From positions 930,001 through 994,000 of the forward strand of contig NZ_CP126110.1 of assembly GCF_030123405.1 (NCBI RefSeq): DNA of 64,000 nucleotides. The letters run 5' to 3'. This document shows, one piece after another, positions 51,216-60,443 of this stretch. A program made the position numbers and the translations under genes. Every line of letters starts with the position of its first letter. The stretch's first letter is position 1. The stretch is from Neobacillus sp. WH10. Lineage in GTDB: Bacteria; Bacillota; Bacilli; Bacillales; Cytobacillaceae. The notes beneath the pieces were generated by a model that was not told where the DNA came from, searched no databases, and saw nothing but the letters and a program-made list of their open reading frames with translations.

Positions 51216-51677
51216 ATGCGGAAAGTTCAATTGGAGGCAATTGAAACGGAGAAAAGAAATTTATTTTTTGATTATCTCTTAATAGCAGATGAAAGCGAAG
51301 AGATTGTCAGAGCGTACATAAATGATGGAGAGATGTTCTCGATTTGCTGCGAAGGAAAAATTGCCGGAGTTGTTTTATTTACGTTCCACTCGAACGGAAT
51401 CGTTGAGCTTAAAAATATTGCTTTAACCGAAGATTACCGAGGGAAAGGGCTAGGAAAAATAGTAGTTAATGAGGCTTTCGATTTATATAAAATTAAGGGA
51501 CTAAATAAAATGATTGTTGGAACGGCTAATTCAAGTATTGATAACTTAGCTTTTTATCAAAAGCTAGGCTTTAGAATGGTTGAAATAAAAAAGGATTTCT
51601 TTAAAAATTATCCTACACCTATTTATGAGAATGGGATCAGGGCAATGGATATGGTGATGTTTGAGAAAGAATTATAA
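51216..51677 (+). CDS. GNAT-family N-acetyltransferase (complete copy)
   Basis: 153 residues from ATG 51216, with GGAGGG upstream. Motif A is EDYRGKGLGKIVVNEAF and the C-terminal LAFYQKLGFRMVEI is typical. Divergent from the RNase J gene with a 178-base shared upstream region. A truncated paralogue with similar surroundings is at 44646. Substrate unknown. Confidence 0.85.
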   Translation: MRKVQLEAIETEKRNLFFDYLLIADESEEIVRAYINDGEMFSICCEGKIAGVVLFTFHSNGIVELKNIALTEDYRGKGLGKIVVNEAFDLYKIKGLNKMIVGTANSSIDNLAFYQKLGFRMVEIKKDFFKNYPTPIYENGIRAMDMVMFEKEL

Positions 51678-52047
51678 AGTGAAGGGGGGCTGGTTATGCA
51701 AATCAACCTTTATTCCTAACATCTTGTGAAGTATTGGCCCCTCCATCGCCAAATACTATGATAGCCACTCATGCTATCCCCGCTACTAACTATAATAACG
51801 TTACAATATTACTAACCTATGTCTTAGATGTTATAGATCCTTTAATCTTACATTAAGTAACGATGACGCATGAAAGGACTTACGAATAAAAAACTTCTGC
51901 GGTGGGCTTCATGTAGCTCTATACTATACACATATCGCTCGTTTATCTAGAACCCTCTTTACATTCTTTTCCAACTTTGGTATTCTTAAATCGTAAGTAG
52001 TAAGTAATAAGTGAGAACCACTTATTTTATGAACTAGGAGGGACGTT
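51678..52047. other. Intergenic region with a hairpin near the next start
   Basis: No coding frame. The inverted repeat AATAAGTG / CACTTATT at 52006-52026 lies 21 bases before the next ATG, and is the only signal I can support. Confidence 0.35.
52006..52026. promoter_or_regulatory. Perfect 8-bp inverted repeat before the GPP34-like gene
   Basis: AATAAGTG-AGAAC-CACTTATT, immediately upstream of the ribosome site. It may be a protein operator (the operon has a MerR gene) or an RNA hairpin affecting translation. Confidence 0.4.
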
Positions 52048-53043
52048 ATGAAGGAACTTAGTTTCGCGCAAAACTTTTCCATGATAGCACTCAACGCCCA
52101 AGATAGTCTTCATTTAACTAACGCCAAGAATGTATCCTTGCGTTGTATGGCTGGTGCAACGATTCTAGAATTATATTTGGACAACGGCTTTACAAGGGAG
52201 GGCGATATCCTTACTTTTAAAAGGGAGAATTTTGAGTGTCCCTCGATTACTATGTATCAAGAAACTGTTTTAAAGGCTCTTATTGGTAAAAATGAAACGA
52301 TAGATGAGACGCTTCCTGATTATCTCACGAAAGTTACTAAGCTATCTAAAAAGATGTTGAAAGAAGTTGAGTACTCTTTTGCCGTTTCCTTGTTAGGAGC
52401 TAATGCTTTGGAAGAAATTCCTTCACTAATTGGTTGTGATTTGGAATATGTAACAGCTGGTATTTCGATGAAGGAATATCGGAGCAATTCAGAACTCTAT
52501 ACAAGATTAACGGAAAGTCTTCGTGCTGAAATATTAGAAGACGGGGCAATGACAGATGAGACAATCCTTATGCTTTGGTTGTTACGGGAAAGCGGATGTC
52601 TTTATGATCTTTTCTCTAGGGAAGAATTGAAACGAGTTGCAGCTCGCATATATGAATTACTCGACAGCAGTTCTTTGGCTAAAGTGGTTTTACCAATTAA
52701 TATTCATAAATCCTTTGAAACCGCTGTAAAGAATTTTTTAAAAATAAAGAAGGAAGTTATGTCTACTCCTTCAGGTTCAGGAATCAATTTTATTTTTCCC
52801 GTAATTGAACGATCGCAATCTATTTTTATTGATACAGAAGAGTTTTTTTCAAATAAAGAAGACCGTTTGAGTGATGTTAAAGCGCGGCTGGAAAGCAAAG
52901 GCCACGTCTTTACGGTGATACGTGAAGGAGAAGTACCCCTTATCAAGATTGATAATGTCCTATATGAAGCCGTACCATCTGCCAAACAATATAGAATACC
53001 TGTTCATGGTGTCCGGTTAAGAAAATATCCACTATCCTTATAG
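52048..53043 (+). CDS. GPP34-like protein
   Basis: 331 residues, soluble. The layout resembles GOLPH3/GPP34 proteins of bacteria: LSFAQNFSMIALNAQD at the start, a helical centre with AGATILELYLDNGF, and a C-terminal beta-rich region. GPP34 proteins bind phosphoinositide-like head groups in eukaryotes; bacterial roles are unknown. Ribosome site TAGGAGGG. A small MerR-type gene follows after 14 bases and is probably in the same operon. The family call is by eye and moderate. Confidence 0.5.
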   Translation: MKELSFAQNFSMIALNAQDSLHLTNAKNVSLRCMAGATILELYLDNGFTREGDILTFKRENFECPSITMYQETVLKALIGKNETIDETLPDYLTKVTKLSKKMLKEVEYSFAVSLLGANALEEIPSLIGCDLEYVTAGISMKEYRSNSELYTRLTESLRAEILEDGAMTDETILMLWLLRESGCLYDLFSREELKRVAARIYELLDSSSLAKVVLPINIHKSFETAVKNFLKIKKEVMSTPSGSGINFIFPVIERSQSIFIDTEEFFSNKEDRLSDVKARLESKGHVFTVIREGEVPLIKIDNVLYEAVPSAKQYRIPVHGVRLRKYPLSL

Positions 53044-53057
53044 CAAGGGGGATGAAA

Positions 53058-53318
53058 ATGTCCCGGCAACGTTCAATGGAAAAAATATTGGCTTCCGAAT
53101 TTGTATCCATCGGAGAACTGGTCCGTCTAAGTGGATGTCGTTACAGTACCCTAAAATTCTATACGGAAGAAGGGATGCTTCCTTTCAAGCAGGAACAAGA
53201 AAACCTGACTCGCCGGTTCCCCAGAGAAGAAGCATTATTAAAAATCAAAGAAATACAGGACTTGAAAAAACAGGGTCTTAGTATTCCGGAAATAAAAGAA
53301 AGACTAGTTGAAAAATAG
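53058..53318 (+). CDS. MerR-type HTH regulator
   Basis: 86 residues, a minimal MerR DNA-binding domain: SIGELVRLSGCRYSTLKFYTEEG with a wing RRFPREEALLKI and a short dimerisation helix. There is no ligand-binding extension. I took ATG 53058 because GGGGG lies 8 bases before it; ATG 53052 is too close. It probably controls the operon with the GPP34-like gene. Confidence 0.8.
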   Translation: MSRQRSMEKILASEFVSIGELVRLSGCRYSTLKFYTEEGMLPFKQEQENLTRRFPREEALLKIKEIQDLKKQGLSIPEIKERLVEK

Positions 53319-53340
53319 GTAATTATTCATTCCAGACAAT

Positions 53341-53372
53341 AAAACGGCAGTGAAATCACTGCCGTTTTAATA
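53341..53372 (+). terminator. Rho-independent terminator after the MerR gene
   Basis: Stem AAAACGGCAGTGA / TCACTGCCGTTTT, 13 bp with a tight loop, followed by AATATC. Confidence 0.8.
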
Positions 53373-53401
53373 TCATCTGGTTGTTCTTCAATGTAAAAAA
53401 A

Positions 53402-53437
53402 CAAGAGTCCCTTGATTCTAACGATCAAAGGGACTCT
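53402..53437 (-). terminator. Terminator overlapping the end of the HAD phosphatase gene
   Basis: On the minus strand AGAGTCCCTTTGAT pairs with ATCAAGGGACTCT (one bulge), followed by TGTTTTTTTA. The stem includes the stop codon. Confidence 0.7.
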
Positions 53438-54020
53438 GCTGTGTTTCATGAAGCTGGTTAAGGACCAGCGGAATAAAATCTGCATAGCTGTCGATGTGAA
53501 AATCGGCGGCAATATTGGGACTTTGAAAGGCAACGGTTTTGATATGTAATTGTCTTGCGGGAATTAAATCTAAGTCCCGATCACCCACGACCAAATCAAT
53601 GTGGTGGCTTTTGAGGACATATTCATAGGAAGAACAGTGAGGTTTTCTCGTGAAGCCTTGTTCTTCAACGGAAACAATTTCTTTAAAGTACTTGGCTAGA
53701 TGGAATTTTTCAAGGAGATAAATGGTGGATTCCTTATCTCGATGAGTCACAATAATATTGTTTTCGACAGAAGCTAAAACATCCTCCAGGTGATCAAAGG
53801 GCTTGCTGTCCAGCTTTGAATAATGAATATGTAATTTTTGGAATTCTTCTCTCAGATCCTCACTAATACAATAGTGTTTAAAGGCGGTTTTAGAATCAAT
53901 TTTTAGCCATTTCAACACTTCGCTCCGGTCAAGGTCTTTTTGACTTACTTTTACTATACCTTCAACGAGTGCTGGATAGGTATCAAATAAGGTTCCATCG
54001 AAATCCCACAATATGTTCAT
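53418..54020 (-). CDS. HAD-superfamily phosphatase (PGP/Gph-like)
   Basis: 200 residues from ATG 54020, with AGGGAGTG upstream; the longer TTG start includes that site. The HAD motif I DFDGTLFD is at 6-13, motif II is VTHRD, and motif IV is VVGDRDLDL. A cap domain of helices lies between. Resembles phosphoglycolate phosphatase or PpaX-like enzymes, cytosolic. Substrate not fixed by sequence. Confidence 0.85.
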   Translation of the reverse strand: MNILWDFDGTLFDTYPALVEGIVKVSQKDLDRSEVLKWLKIDSKTAFKHYCISEDLREEFQKLHIHYSKLDSKPFDHLEDVLASVENNIIVTHRDKESTIYLLEKFHLAKYFKEIVSVEEQGFTRKPHCSSYEYVLKSHHIDLVVGDRDLDLIPARQLHIKTVAFQSPNIAADFHIDSYADFIPLVLNQLHETQQSPFDR

Positions 54021-54228
54021 AATAATCACTCCCTTCAATAAAGTTACCCTAAAGATGTTATCATATACAATCGTAATTGATAAGTCTAGATAAACATTAA
54101 GAATATTTATGATTTTTGTAAAATTATTGTATTGCCTAATAACTTCGTCCTTTTTTTATGTTATAAAGGGAGTGTGAATAAATGGTTTCAGTTATGATTA
54201 CTACGTAAAAGAAAGGTGTTGTTAAGCT

Positions 54229-55533
54229 TTGTTAAATTCCACCGTCCTTCAACATGATTATAAACTGAATTCATTCCATCCAATTTTGAAATACAATGGA
54301 ACGAGGAAAGTAAAAAATGTCATCTTACTAATCGGCGATGGGATGGGATTTTCTTATACCACAGGTCTTCGCTACTTCAATCATGATTCCCGAAAAGGAA
54401 TTATGAATCCCACTATATTTGATCAATACTTTGTCGGCTCCCAATCAACCTATTCATTAGATAGAGAAAGTAATATTACTGATTCCGCTGCAGCAGGTAC
54501 TGCTTTAGCGACGGGTTATAAAACCTATAATGGAGCACTTGGATTAAACATTGATAAACAAGCTGTTCCGACTGTTTTAGAATATGCAAAATTTCGTGGC
54601 AAGTCTACTGGCCTGGTAGGAACAAGTCAGATCAATCACGCAACATTGGCGGCATTTGCCGCGCATATTGAATCTCGAGAACAATATGATCAAATTGCTG
54701 ATGATTATCTCGATGAACGAATAGAAGGTAAACATAAAATAGATGTGATGCTCGGGGGAGGAACATCCTATTTCTTTAGGAATGACCGAAATATAATAGA
54801 AGAGTTTGTTAAAAATCGTTTTGGGTATGTGACCAACTTGCAGGAGCTTGTTTCGAATAAAACAGAGAAGCTGCTTGGTTTATTCGCACCGATTGAGCTG
54901 CCGAAAAAAATTGACCGTGATCCGACAATACCGTCCCTTTCCCAAATGACGAAAGCTGCCCTTCAACGCTTACAGCAAAATCCAAATGGCTTTTTTCTAT
55001 TAGTGGAAGGGAGTCAAATAGATTGGGCAGGGCATGACAATGATATCGTCGGGGCAATGAGTGAGGTTAAAGACTTTGAAGCAGCGTTTAAAGAGGCGAT
55101 TGAGTTTGCTTCCGATCGAGAGGATACGATTGTCATTGCGACAGCTGATCACTCAACCGGGGGAATGAGCATCGATCGAAATGATAATTATAAATGGAAT
55201 CCAAGTGTGATTAAATCGATTACCTCAACACCGTTTGTGATTGCCAGCAGATTGCATGAAACAAAAAACATGGCAACTTTAAAGTATTACATGAACTTTC
55301 CACTTCATGAAGAGGACTTGAAAACCATCCAATCAACTCTGGAGATGGAAGTAGAAGATACACGGCAAGCACTTATTAACATTATCAATCACTATTCCAG
55401 TACGGGCTGGACAACCAAAGGGCATACGGGTGAGGATGTTCCCGTTTATGCGTATGGTCTGAATAGACATTTGTTTAGCGGCAGAATGGAAAACAGTGAT
55501 ATTGCAAGGATTCTTTTTCAGATTATGGATTAA
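54229..55533 (+). CDS. Alkaline phosphatase (PhoA-type fold), no signal peptide
   Basis: 434 residues. Alkaline phosphatase fold: metal-binding LLIGDGMG (D37), catalytic Ser86 in TDSAAAGT, and ATADHSTGG (metal ligands), with EGSQIDWAGHDND. No N-terminal signal peptide is visible, unlike most secreted Bacillus PhoA/PhoB; it may be cytosolic or exported another way. Start TTG 54229 sits about 11 bases after AAAGGTG, a weak arrangement. No Pho box identified. Confidence 0.85.
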   Translation: MLNSTVLQHDYKLNSFHPILKYNGTRKVKNVILLIGDGMGFSYTTGLRYFNHDSRKGIMNPTIFDQYFVGSQSTYSLDRESNITDSAAAGTALATGYKTYNGALGLNIDKQAVPTVLEYAKFRGKSTGLVGTSQINHATLAAFAAHIESREQYDQIADDYLDERIEGKHKIDVMLGGGTSYFFRNDRNIIEEFVKNRFGYVTNLQELVSNKTEKLLGLFAPIELPKKIDRDPTIPSLSQMTKAALQRLQQNPNGFFLLVEGSQIDWAGHDNDIVGAMSEVKDFEAAFKEAIEFASDREDTIVIATADHSTGGMSIDRNDNYKWNPSVIKSITSTPFVIASRLHETKNMATLKYYMNFPLHEEDLKTIQSTLEMEVEDTRQALINIINHYSSTGWTTKGHTGEDVPVYAYGLNRHLFSGRMENSDIARILFQIMD

Positions 55534-56040
55534 AAAAACCATTATAATTACTCTTTGAAATCTGGACTAACTTATAATGAGTAAAGAAAGTTAATAAAAA
55601 TAGCACCAGGGGAGCGCCATCTGAATGCGGGTGGTGTTTTATTATTTTTTGAAGACTATCAGATATTTGATAATAGAAGATTAAAGCGATGGAGTAACAA
55701 CGATAGGATAGTAATGAGAAGCATGAATTGCCTCAGGGGATTATCAAGGACAAAGAAGTGTACAAAGTGGAATCAAAATAATCAATCGAATCATGAAATC
55801 TGTCATCCATAACAACTCCTTTAGTATTTGATTTTTTATAAGCTAAGTATATAAGTAATTTGTAAACTCTTTATATGGTAATTGTAAATTTATTGTCAAA
55901 TTTTCTACGGATATGAACTAGGCGGACAGTAACTGCCACTGTTAACATTCTGACAGAAGAAAATAGGAAAAGCCCCTTGATTCTCACAATCAGCAGGGCT
56001 TTGTTTCATTTCATAAAAAACCATTATTATAATAAGAACT
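55534..56040. other. Intergenic region with hairpins
   Basis: An imperfect stem CACCA / TGGTG with T-rich tail near 55602-55650 may end the phosphatase transcript. The ACAGTG-type repeat lies near 55922-55947 (GGACAGTAACTGCCACTGTT) and a terminator is at 55968. No gene recognised in between. Confidence 0.4.
55968..56008. terminator. Terminator-like hairpin at the end of the kinase gene
   Basis: AAAGCCC / GGGCTTT outer stem with an inner TGATT / AATCA, and T-rich flanks on both sides. Confidence 0.55.
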
Positions 56041-56955
56041 TCATTCCATTAATGCTAAACGTAATGTAGAACGACATTCGTTTACTAATTCATCATCCTT
56101 TTGATCATCCGCGTATAAAAGAAGTAAGACGATCGTATATATTGCTTTGAACCTTCCGATTTTCTTAAATTCAGGTTGAACATCACCATATATTTTGAAA
56201 AAGTGTTCCCTTCCTTCAGCCGGCAGAAAACCATAAACGATTGATAGGTCGATTGCCGGATGGCCAATATGCGTATCCCCCCAATCTATAACTGCTGATA
56301 CTCTGCCATCTTCTTTTACAAGGATATTGCGAATATGTAAATCACCATGAACAAGTGTTTTGGTTTCATCCTCTAAAGATTTTTTTATGGTTGAAAGAAA
56401 TAATTCCAGCTGCTCCACTGTATTTAGGTCGATTAAACCTTTTTCCTTGGCTTTTTCTATATTTGTTTCCAGCATTGGTTTTCTTTTAGGAATATTAATC
56501 CGCCCCAGCTGGTCATAAGGAATTTTCAGATTTTCTGCCTCTGTTATAGGAAAATCATGCAGCGTTCTTAAAAATTGAGCCAAAGGTTCTACCGAATCCA
56601 TACGCTGTTCAGGTGTCAACTTAGAGGGTGTTTTTCCTGATAAGATTTGGTACCCTGCAAATGGCCACGGATACTGATCTTCTGGAATGCCTTGAAATTG
56701 AGGATTCGGAATAGGGATTGGCAGCAAGGAAGCTAATACAGGAAGGAGCCGGTTCTCAGTTTGAATTAAAATTGGTGAAATTTCTCTTCTGGGAAAACGA
56801 AAAACATATCGATCATTGACGAGAAAAACGGAATTATCAAACCCTTCACCCAATACCTTCACTTTTACTGGCTTAAGCTCCGGGAACTGGTTCTCAATCA
56901 TCATACCAGCCCTTTTTTTTGAAATAACCTGCTCAGGGGACCATGGCTGGCTCAT
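56041..56955 (-). CDS. Aminoglycoside phosphotransferase-like kinase
   Basis: 304 residues, APH/choline-kinase fold. The catalytic loop is LVHGDLHIRNIL with D205 and N210, and the Mg-binding Asp is D224 in VIDWGDTH. The nucleotide-binding lobe has GEGFDNSVFLV and YVFRFPRR. Resembles B. cereus Mph/APH-like proteins of unknown substrate; a resistance role is possible but not shown. Ribosome site GGAGGTG a little upstream of ATG 56955. Monocistronic. Confidence 0.82.
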   Translation of the reverse strand: MSQPWSPEQVISKKRAGMMIENQFPELKPVKVKVLGEGFDNSVFLVNDRYVFRFPRREISPILIQTENRLLPVLASLLPIPIPNPQFQGIPEDQYPWPFAGYQILSGKTPSKLTPEQRMDSVEPLAQFLRTLHDFPITEAENLKIPYDQLGRINIPKRKPMLETNIEKAKEKGLIDLNTVEQLELFLSTIKKSLEDETKTLVHGDLHIRNILVKEDGRVSAVIDWGDTHIGHPAIDLSIVYGFLPAEGREHFFKIYGDVQPEFKKIGRFKAIYTIVLLLLYADDQKDDELVNECRSTLRLALME

Positions 56956-57292
56956 TCATTCACCTCCATTCTATATTTATTTACTCAAACTCTTAGAAGA
57001 AAAATGGATTACATTGACTCCTTCTTCAGCTTACACTATAAGCCGCTGAAGAAGTGTGGTTATTTTTATTACACTGTCTACTTGACAGGGATATGTTAAA
57101 TGATGGTTAGTTATTATTTGTTAGCCGTGTTAGGATAAATACACTGTAACTTACTAAAAGTGAAGAGCGAAATTAAAAAATGCAGCAGGTATGGATAGTA
57201 ACTTTGCAAGGGAAAAGGGGCGCTTTTTAAGTTTATAAATCAAAGCGGTGGCAGCCTAAAATGAGCCAATTTAATTTTAAGGAGGATACAGG
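56956..57292. other. Divergent intergenic region with a 10-bp inverted repeat
   Basis: CTTCTTCAGC (57021-57030) pairs with GCTGAAGAAG (57045-57054), followed by TGTGGTTATTTTTATT, a terminator-like hairpin. No gene is visible. The Crp/Fnr gene has AAGGAGG just before its ATG. Confidence 0.4.
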
Positions 57293-57982
57293 ATGGATTT
57301 TGAAAATCAGATTTTTTCTAATAAAGTTATCCAGTTATTTCTTGAAAACGATTATGACAAGGTGATGAGTAATGGTAAGGAGTTTACCTTTAAAAAAGGT
57401 GAATGTATTACAATACCGGGTAAATTATCTGATGACGTATTTATTATAAAGAAAGGAAATGCAAGTGAATTTCACATTCATATAGATGGAAAAGAATGCA
57501 TTATTGGCTTGTTATGTGCTGGAGATTTTATTGGATTAATGGATGTCTTTACTTCAAGGGCAAGCAAAGTATTTGCAAAGGCTTTGACAGAAGTAACGAT
57601 TATTGCAGTTTCAAAACAAGAAGTCAGAAAGATTGTTGAGAATAGTCCGTCATTAACGCTTGCGTTACTGAATTATACCTCGGAAAAATATAAGGATATG
57701 GTTGAAATTCTAGAGCAAATTAGTTATGGAACAGTTGAAAATCGACTCATCTTTTTATTAAAAAAATTGAGTTTGAGTGATCAGAGGGATAACGATAAAG
57801 AATGGTATCCTGTACCTGTCTCTATTACACATAAGGATATAGCGGGGATGATTGCTTCAACCCGGGAAACAGTAACTTTAACGTTAAATAAACTTTTACA
57901 AGAAAAAATTATCCGCTATGACAACGGGAGAATCTGGATACGAATGAATATCGAAAAAAAATGTGATAGTTTTTATGATTAA
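57293..57982 (+). CDS. Crp/Fnr-family transcriptional regulator
   Basis: 229 residues. Cyclic-nucleotide-binding fold (about 15-130: GECITIPGKLSDDVFIIKKG, GDFIGLMDVF) and a winged helix at the C terminus (THKDIAGMIASTRETVTLTLNKLLQE). Only two Cys in the sensory part and no FNR iron-sulfur Cys cluster, so it is not an oxygen-sensing FNR of the usual type. Clean start with AAGGAGG. A matching site lies in the gap to the OsmC gene. Confidence 0.85.
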   Translation: MDFENQIFSNKVIQLFLENDYDKVMSNGKEFTFKKGECITIPGKLSDDVFIIKKGNASEFHIHIDGKECIIGLLCAGDFIGLMDVFTSRASKVFAKALTEVTIIAVSKQEVRKIVENSPSLTLALLNYTSEKYKDMVEILEQISYGTVENRLIFLLKKLSLSDQRDNDKEWYPVPVSITHKDIAGMIASTRETVTLTLNKLLQEKIIRYDNGRIWIRMNIEKKCDSFYD

Positions 57983-58027
57983 GAGCTGTAGATAAATGGA
58001 AATACATAAGAAATATTTCTATTTTCA

Positions 58028-58072
58028 TATGTAAGCTGCCTTACATACTCCGAAAACATCTAATGCTAAAAT
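58028..58072 (+). promoter_or_regulatory. Crp/Fnr-type operator at -41.5 of a TAAAAT promoter
   Basis: TATGTAAG-CTGC-CTTACATA (58028-58047) is a perfect inverted repeat, containing TGTAA-N6-TTACA, the spacing of Crp/Fnr boxes. A -10-like TAAAAT lies at 58067-58072. If transcription starts 7 bases later (about 58079), the operator is centred at -41.5, the class II activation position. Confidence 0.6.
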
Positions 58073-58114
58073 TTCTATTGTTAAACAAAACTAAGATGTT
58101 AGGGGTAATGTATT

Positions 58115-58606
58115 ATGAATAACATTAATTTTGAAGCTGTAAAGAAGGTTACAAACAACATAAAGGAAAATCCGGAACTTGGAATGAAAAAATGGACTGC
58201 TCACCTTAAATGGAAGGATGGCACAGAAAATGAGGCTTTTATCCGGGATTTTACTCCTTTAATTATTGATGAACCTATTGAGTTAGGAGGTACGAATAAG
58301 GGAGCTAACCCCGTTGAGTTTTTAATAACAGCGGCAGTAAGCTGCTTTACGATTACGTTTGAGGTTTTTGCGAGCCAAGCAGGGATTAAACTTGAAGAAG
58401 TATCTGTAGATATTGAAGCTGATTTAAATGTGGCGGTATTTTTAGGAATAGAAGAAGGGGAACGTGGAATTTTGAATCCTGTTATCAAATTAAGAGCTCT
58501 TACCTCTGCTTCTAAAGAGAAAGTGGAAGAAATAGCAAATCAAGCTCTGACGGTATCACCTGTATTAAAAAGTCTCAATACAATGGTTGCATTAGTTGTT
58601 GAATAA
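58115..58606 (+). CDS. OsmC/Ohr-family protein
   Basis: 163 residues. OsmC fold with NPVEFLITAAVSCFTITFEVFA around the first catalytic Cys (VSCF), and a helix EVSVDIEADLN. The family reduces organic hydroperoxides via two Cys; a second Cys is not seen in the usual VCPVS place (here LTVSPVLKSLN has none), so peroxidase activity is doubtful. It may be a sulfur-transport-linked OsmC-like protein. Probably activated by the neighbouring Crp/Fnr protein. Confidence 0.75.
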   Translation: MNNINFEAVKKVTNNIKENPELGMKKWTAHLKWKDGTENEAFIRDFTPLIIDEPIELGGTNKGANPVEFLITAAVSCFTITFEVFASQAGIKLEEVSVDIEADLNVAVFLGIEEGERGILNPVIKLRALTSASKEKVEEIANQALTVSPVLKSLNTMVALVVE

Positions 58607-58800
58607 TTAAACAACCCCTGTTCAATAATTTGTTAATCGTTTGCTGAAAACAAAGGACCTTCTTCAAAAGCGAAAAAGTGATGAGCTTAAGATAAACCAG
58701 AAAGCTTTAACAACAAGCTTAACAGCTCAAACTATTTGCTATATAGAGGAGGTCTATTCAATTCAAAAAGCTAAAAAGGCCGGCTAGGAGGGAAGCATTA

Positions 58801-59991
58801 ATGAATCGGTATAAGAAAACACGATGGCTGGTTGTTCTAGGAGCTGTGTTAGTACAAATATGTTTAGGCTCGATATATACATGGAGTTTATTTAACCAGC
58901 CACTAATAGATAAATTTGGCTGGGATCAGTCGGCTATTGTTTTAACTTTCTCTATTACTGTTGCAATGTTTGCTTTTTCCACAATTTTTGCAGGAAAATT
59001 GCAAAATAAAATAGGGCCTAAAAAGGTTGCAATTTTAGGGGGACTTTTACTAGGAATAGGTTTAATTCTATCAAGTAAAGCAACATCCTTAATTGAATTG
59101 TATATTTATTTTGGGGTCATTGGTGGTACTGGTGTAGGGACAGCTTATGTTGCCCCTTTGACGACATGCATCAAATGGTTTCCGGATAAAAGGGGATTTA
59201 TTACAGGAATTGCTGTTAGCTCCTTTGGATTAGGAAGTTTAATATTTAAGTCTCTTGTTTTAGATTTAATTCTCACAAAAGGAGTTTCTCAAACGTTTTT
59301 GTATCTTGGAGTGATAAATCTAATATTAATTGTGTTAGGGGCGCAAACTTTATCAACACCTCCAACAGATTATGAAACCACAGGAGTTACGGAAGGGGTA
59401 GAATCAAACAGTAAGGATTCTACAAGTACTCAAATGATTAGTACCAAACAATTCTACTTATTATGGATTGTGTATTTTTTTGGGTGCATTAGTGGTTTGT
59501 TAATAATTGGACTAGCACAGGACATCGGGATTGATCTTGTAAAACTAACTCCAAGAACTGCAGCTAGTGCTATAACGGTAATTGCCCTGTTTAATGCTGG
59601 GGGAAGACTGGCATGGGGAGTAGTATCGGATAAAATTGGAAGAAAAACATCATTATTAATAATTTATTTAACAACATCTATAGCTATGGCTATAATGAGC
59701 ACAATTACTATGAATACTGTCATATTCTTTGTGTCTGTTTCAATGATAGCTTTAAGTTTTGGCGGACTTGTTACCGTAGTTCCTGCGATTACAGCTGATT
59801 ATTATGGTGTCAAAAATATAGCTTCTAATTACGGAGTAGTTTTTCAAGCATTTGGCATTGCAGCGATTGCAGGGCCTATTATTGCTACGAATTTTGGCCT
59901 TAATAATTCATTTTTAATTGCAGCTGCACTATCTATATTTTCAATGATCATTACAATATTTATTAAACCTCCGTTTGCGTTATCTCGGTAA
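58801..59991 (+). CDS. OxlT-like MFS transporter
   Basis: 396 residues with 12 hydrophobic segments. The N terminus WLVVLGAVLVQICLGSIYTW and GGTGVGTAYVAPLTTCIKWF match OxlT/MCT-type MFS carriers (oxalate:formate or monocarboxylate). Likely moves a small carboxylate anion. It follows OsmC by 194 bases with no clear terminator between, so both may be under the Crp/Fnr promoter. Ribosome site TAGGAGGGAAG. Confidence 0.85.
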   Translation: MNRYKKTRWLVVLGAVLVQICLGSIYTWSLFNQPLIDKFGWDQSAIVLTFSITVAMFAFSTIFAGKLQNKIGPKKVAILGGLLLGIGLILSSKATSLIELYIYFGVIGGTGVGTAYVAPLTTCIKWFPDKRGFITGIAVSSFGLGSLIFKSLVLDLILTKGVSQTFLYLGVINLILIVLGAQTLSTPPTDYETTGVTEGVESNSKDSTSTQMISTKQFYLLWIVYFFGCISGLLIIGLAQDIGIDLVKLTPRTAASAITVIALFNAGGRLAWGVVSDKIGRKTSLLIIYLTTSIAMAIMSTITMNTVIFFVSVSMIALSFGGLVTVVPAITADYYGVKNIASNYGVVFQAFGIAAIAGPIIATNFGLNNSFLIAAALSIFSMIITIFIKPPFALSR

Positions 59992-60443
59992 AATGGTAAA
60001 GGCGTTTATTTTGCTAATATCGATTAAACCAAATATATTTTGGTTTTCATATGCGAGAACAATGGCTTGCTTGATAACAAAAGCCTAAGTGCTTGGTCCT
60101 TACCTCGCTGTATTAACTTTATTAATGGGTCCTTCAAATTTTAAGAAGGACCCACTATCCTTTTTAAGAGATCACTCCAGGAAGGTATATCCTATTTCTG
60201 CAATCCTCTTTGCAGTTTTAACTAAATATAGTTTAGGATTTCTAGAATGATTTTTTGGGGAAATGTGTTAAAAAACAACCTAAATATGGTAATGTTTAGT
60301 ATAGATCTTTATAAATTTTCAAAGAATTTGTAAAAATGGTTTGATTTTAGGATATTGAAGACAATGTGTTAGCGGTTTTTATTTTTCAAAAAGTAATGTT
60401 GGATTAGAAAAAACAGCCGATTTTGAGAGGGAGAGGATTGAAC
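59992..60443. other. Spacer between the transporter and DinB genes
   Basis: Contains the terminator at 60126; otherwise AT-rich and empty to my eye. Confidence 0.4.
60126..60166 (+). terminator. Rho-independent terminator
   Basis: Perfect 10-bp stem TGGGTCCTTC / GAAGGACCCA, then CTATCCTTTTTAAG. It is the likely end of the OsmC-transporter transcript. Confidence 0.8.
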
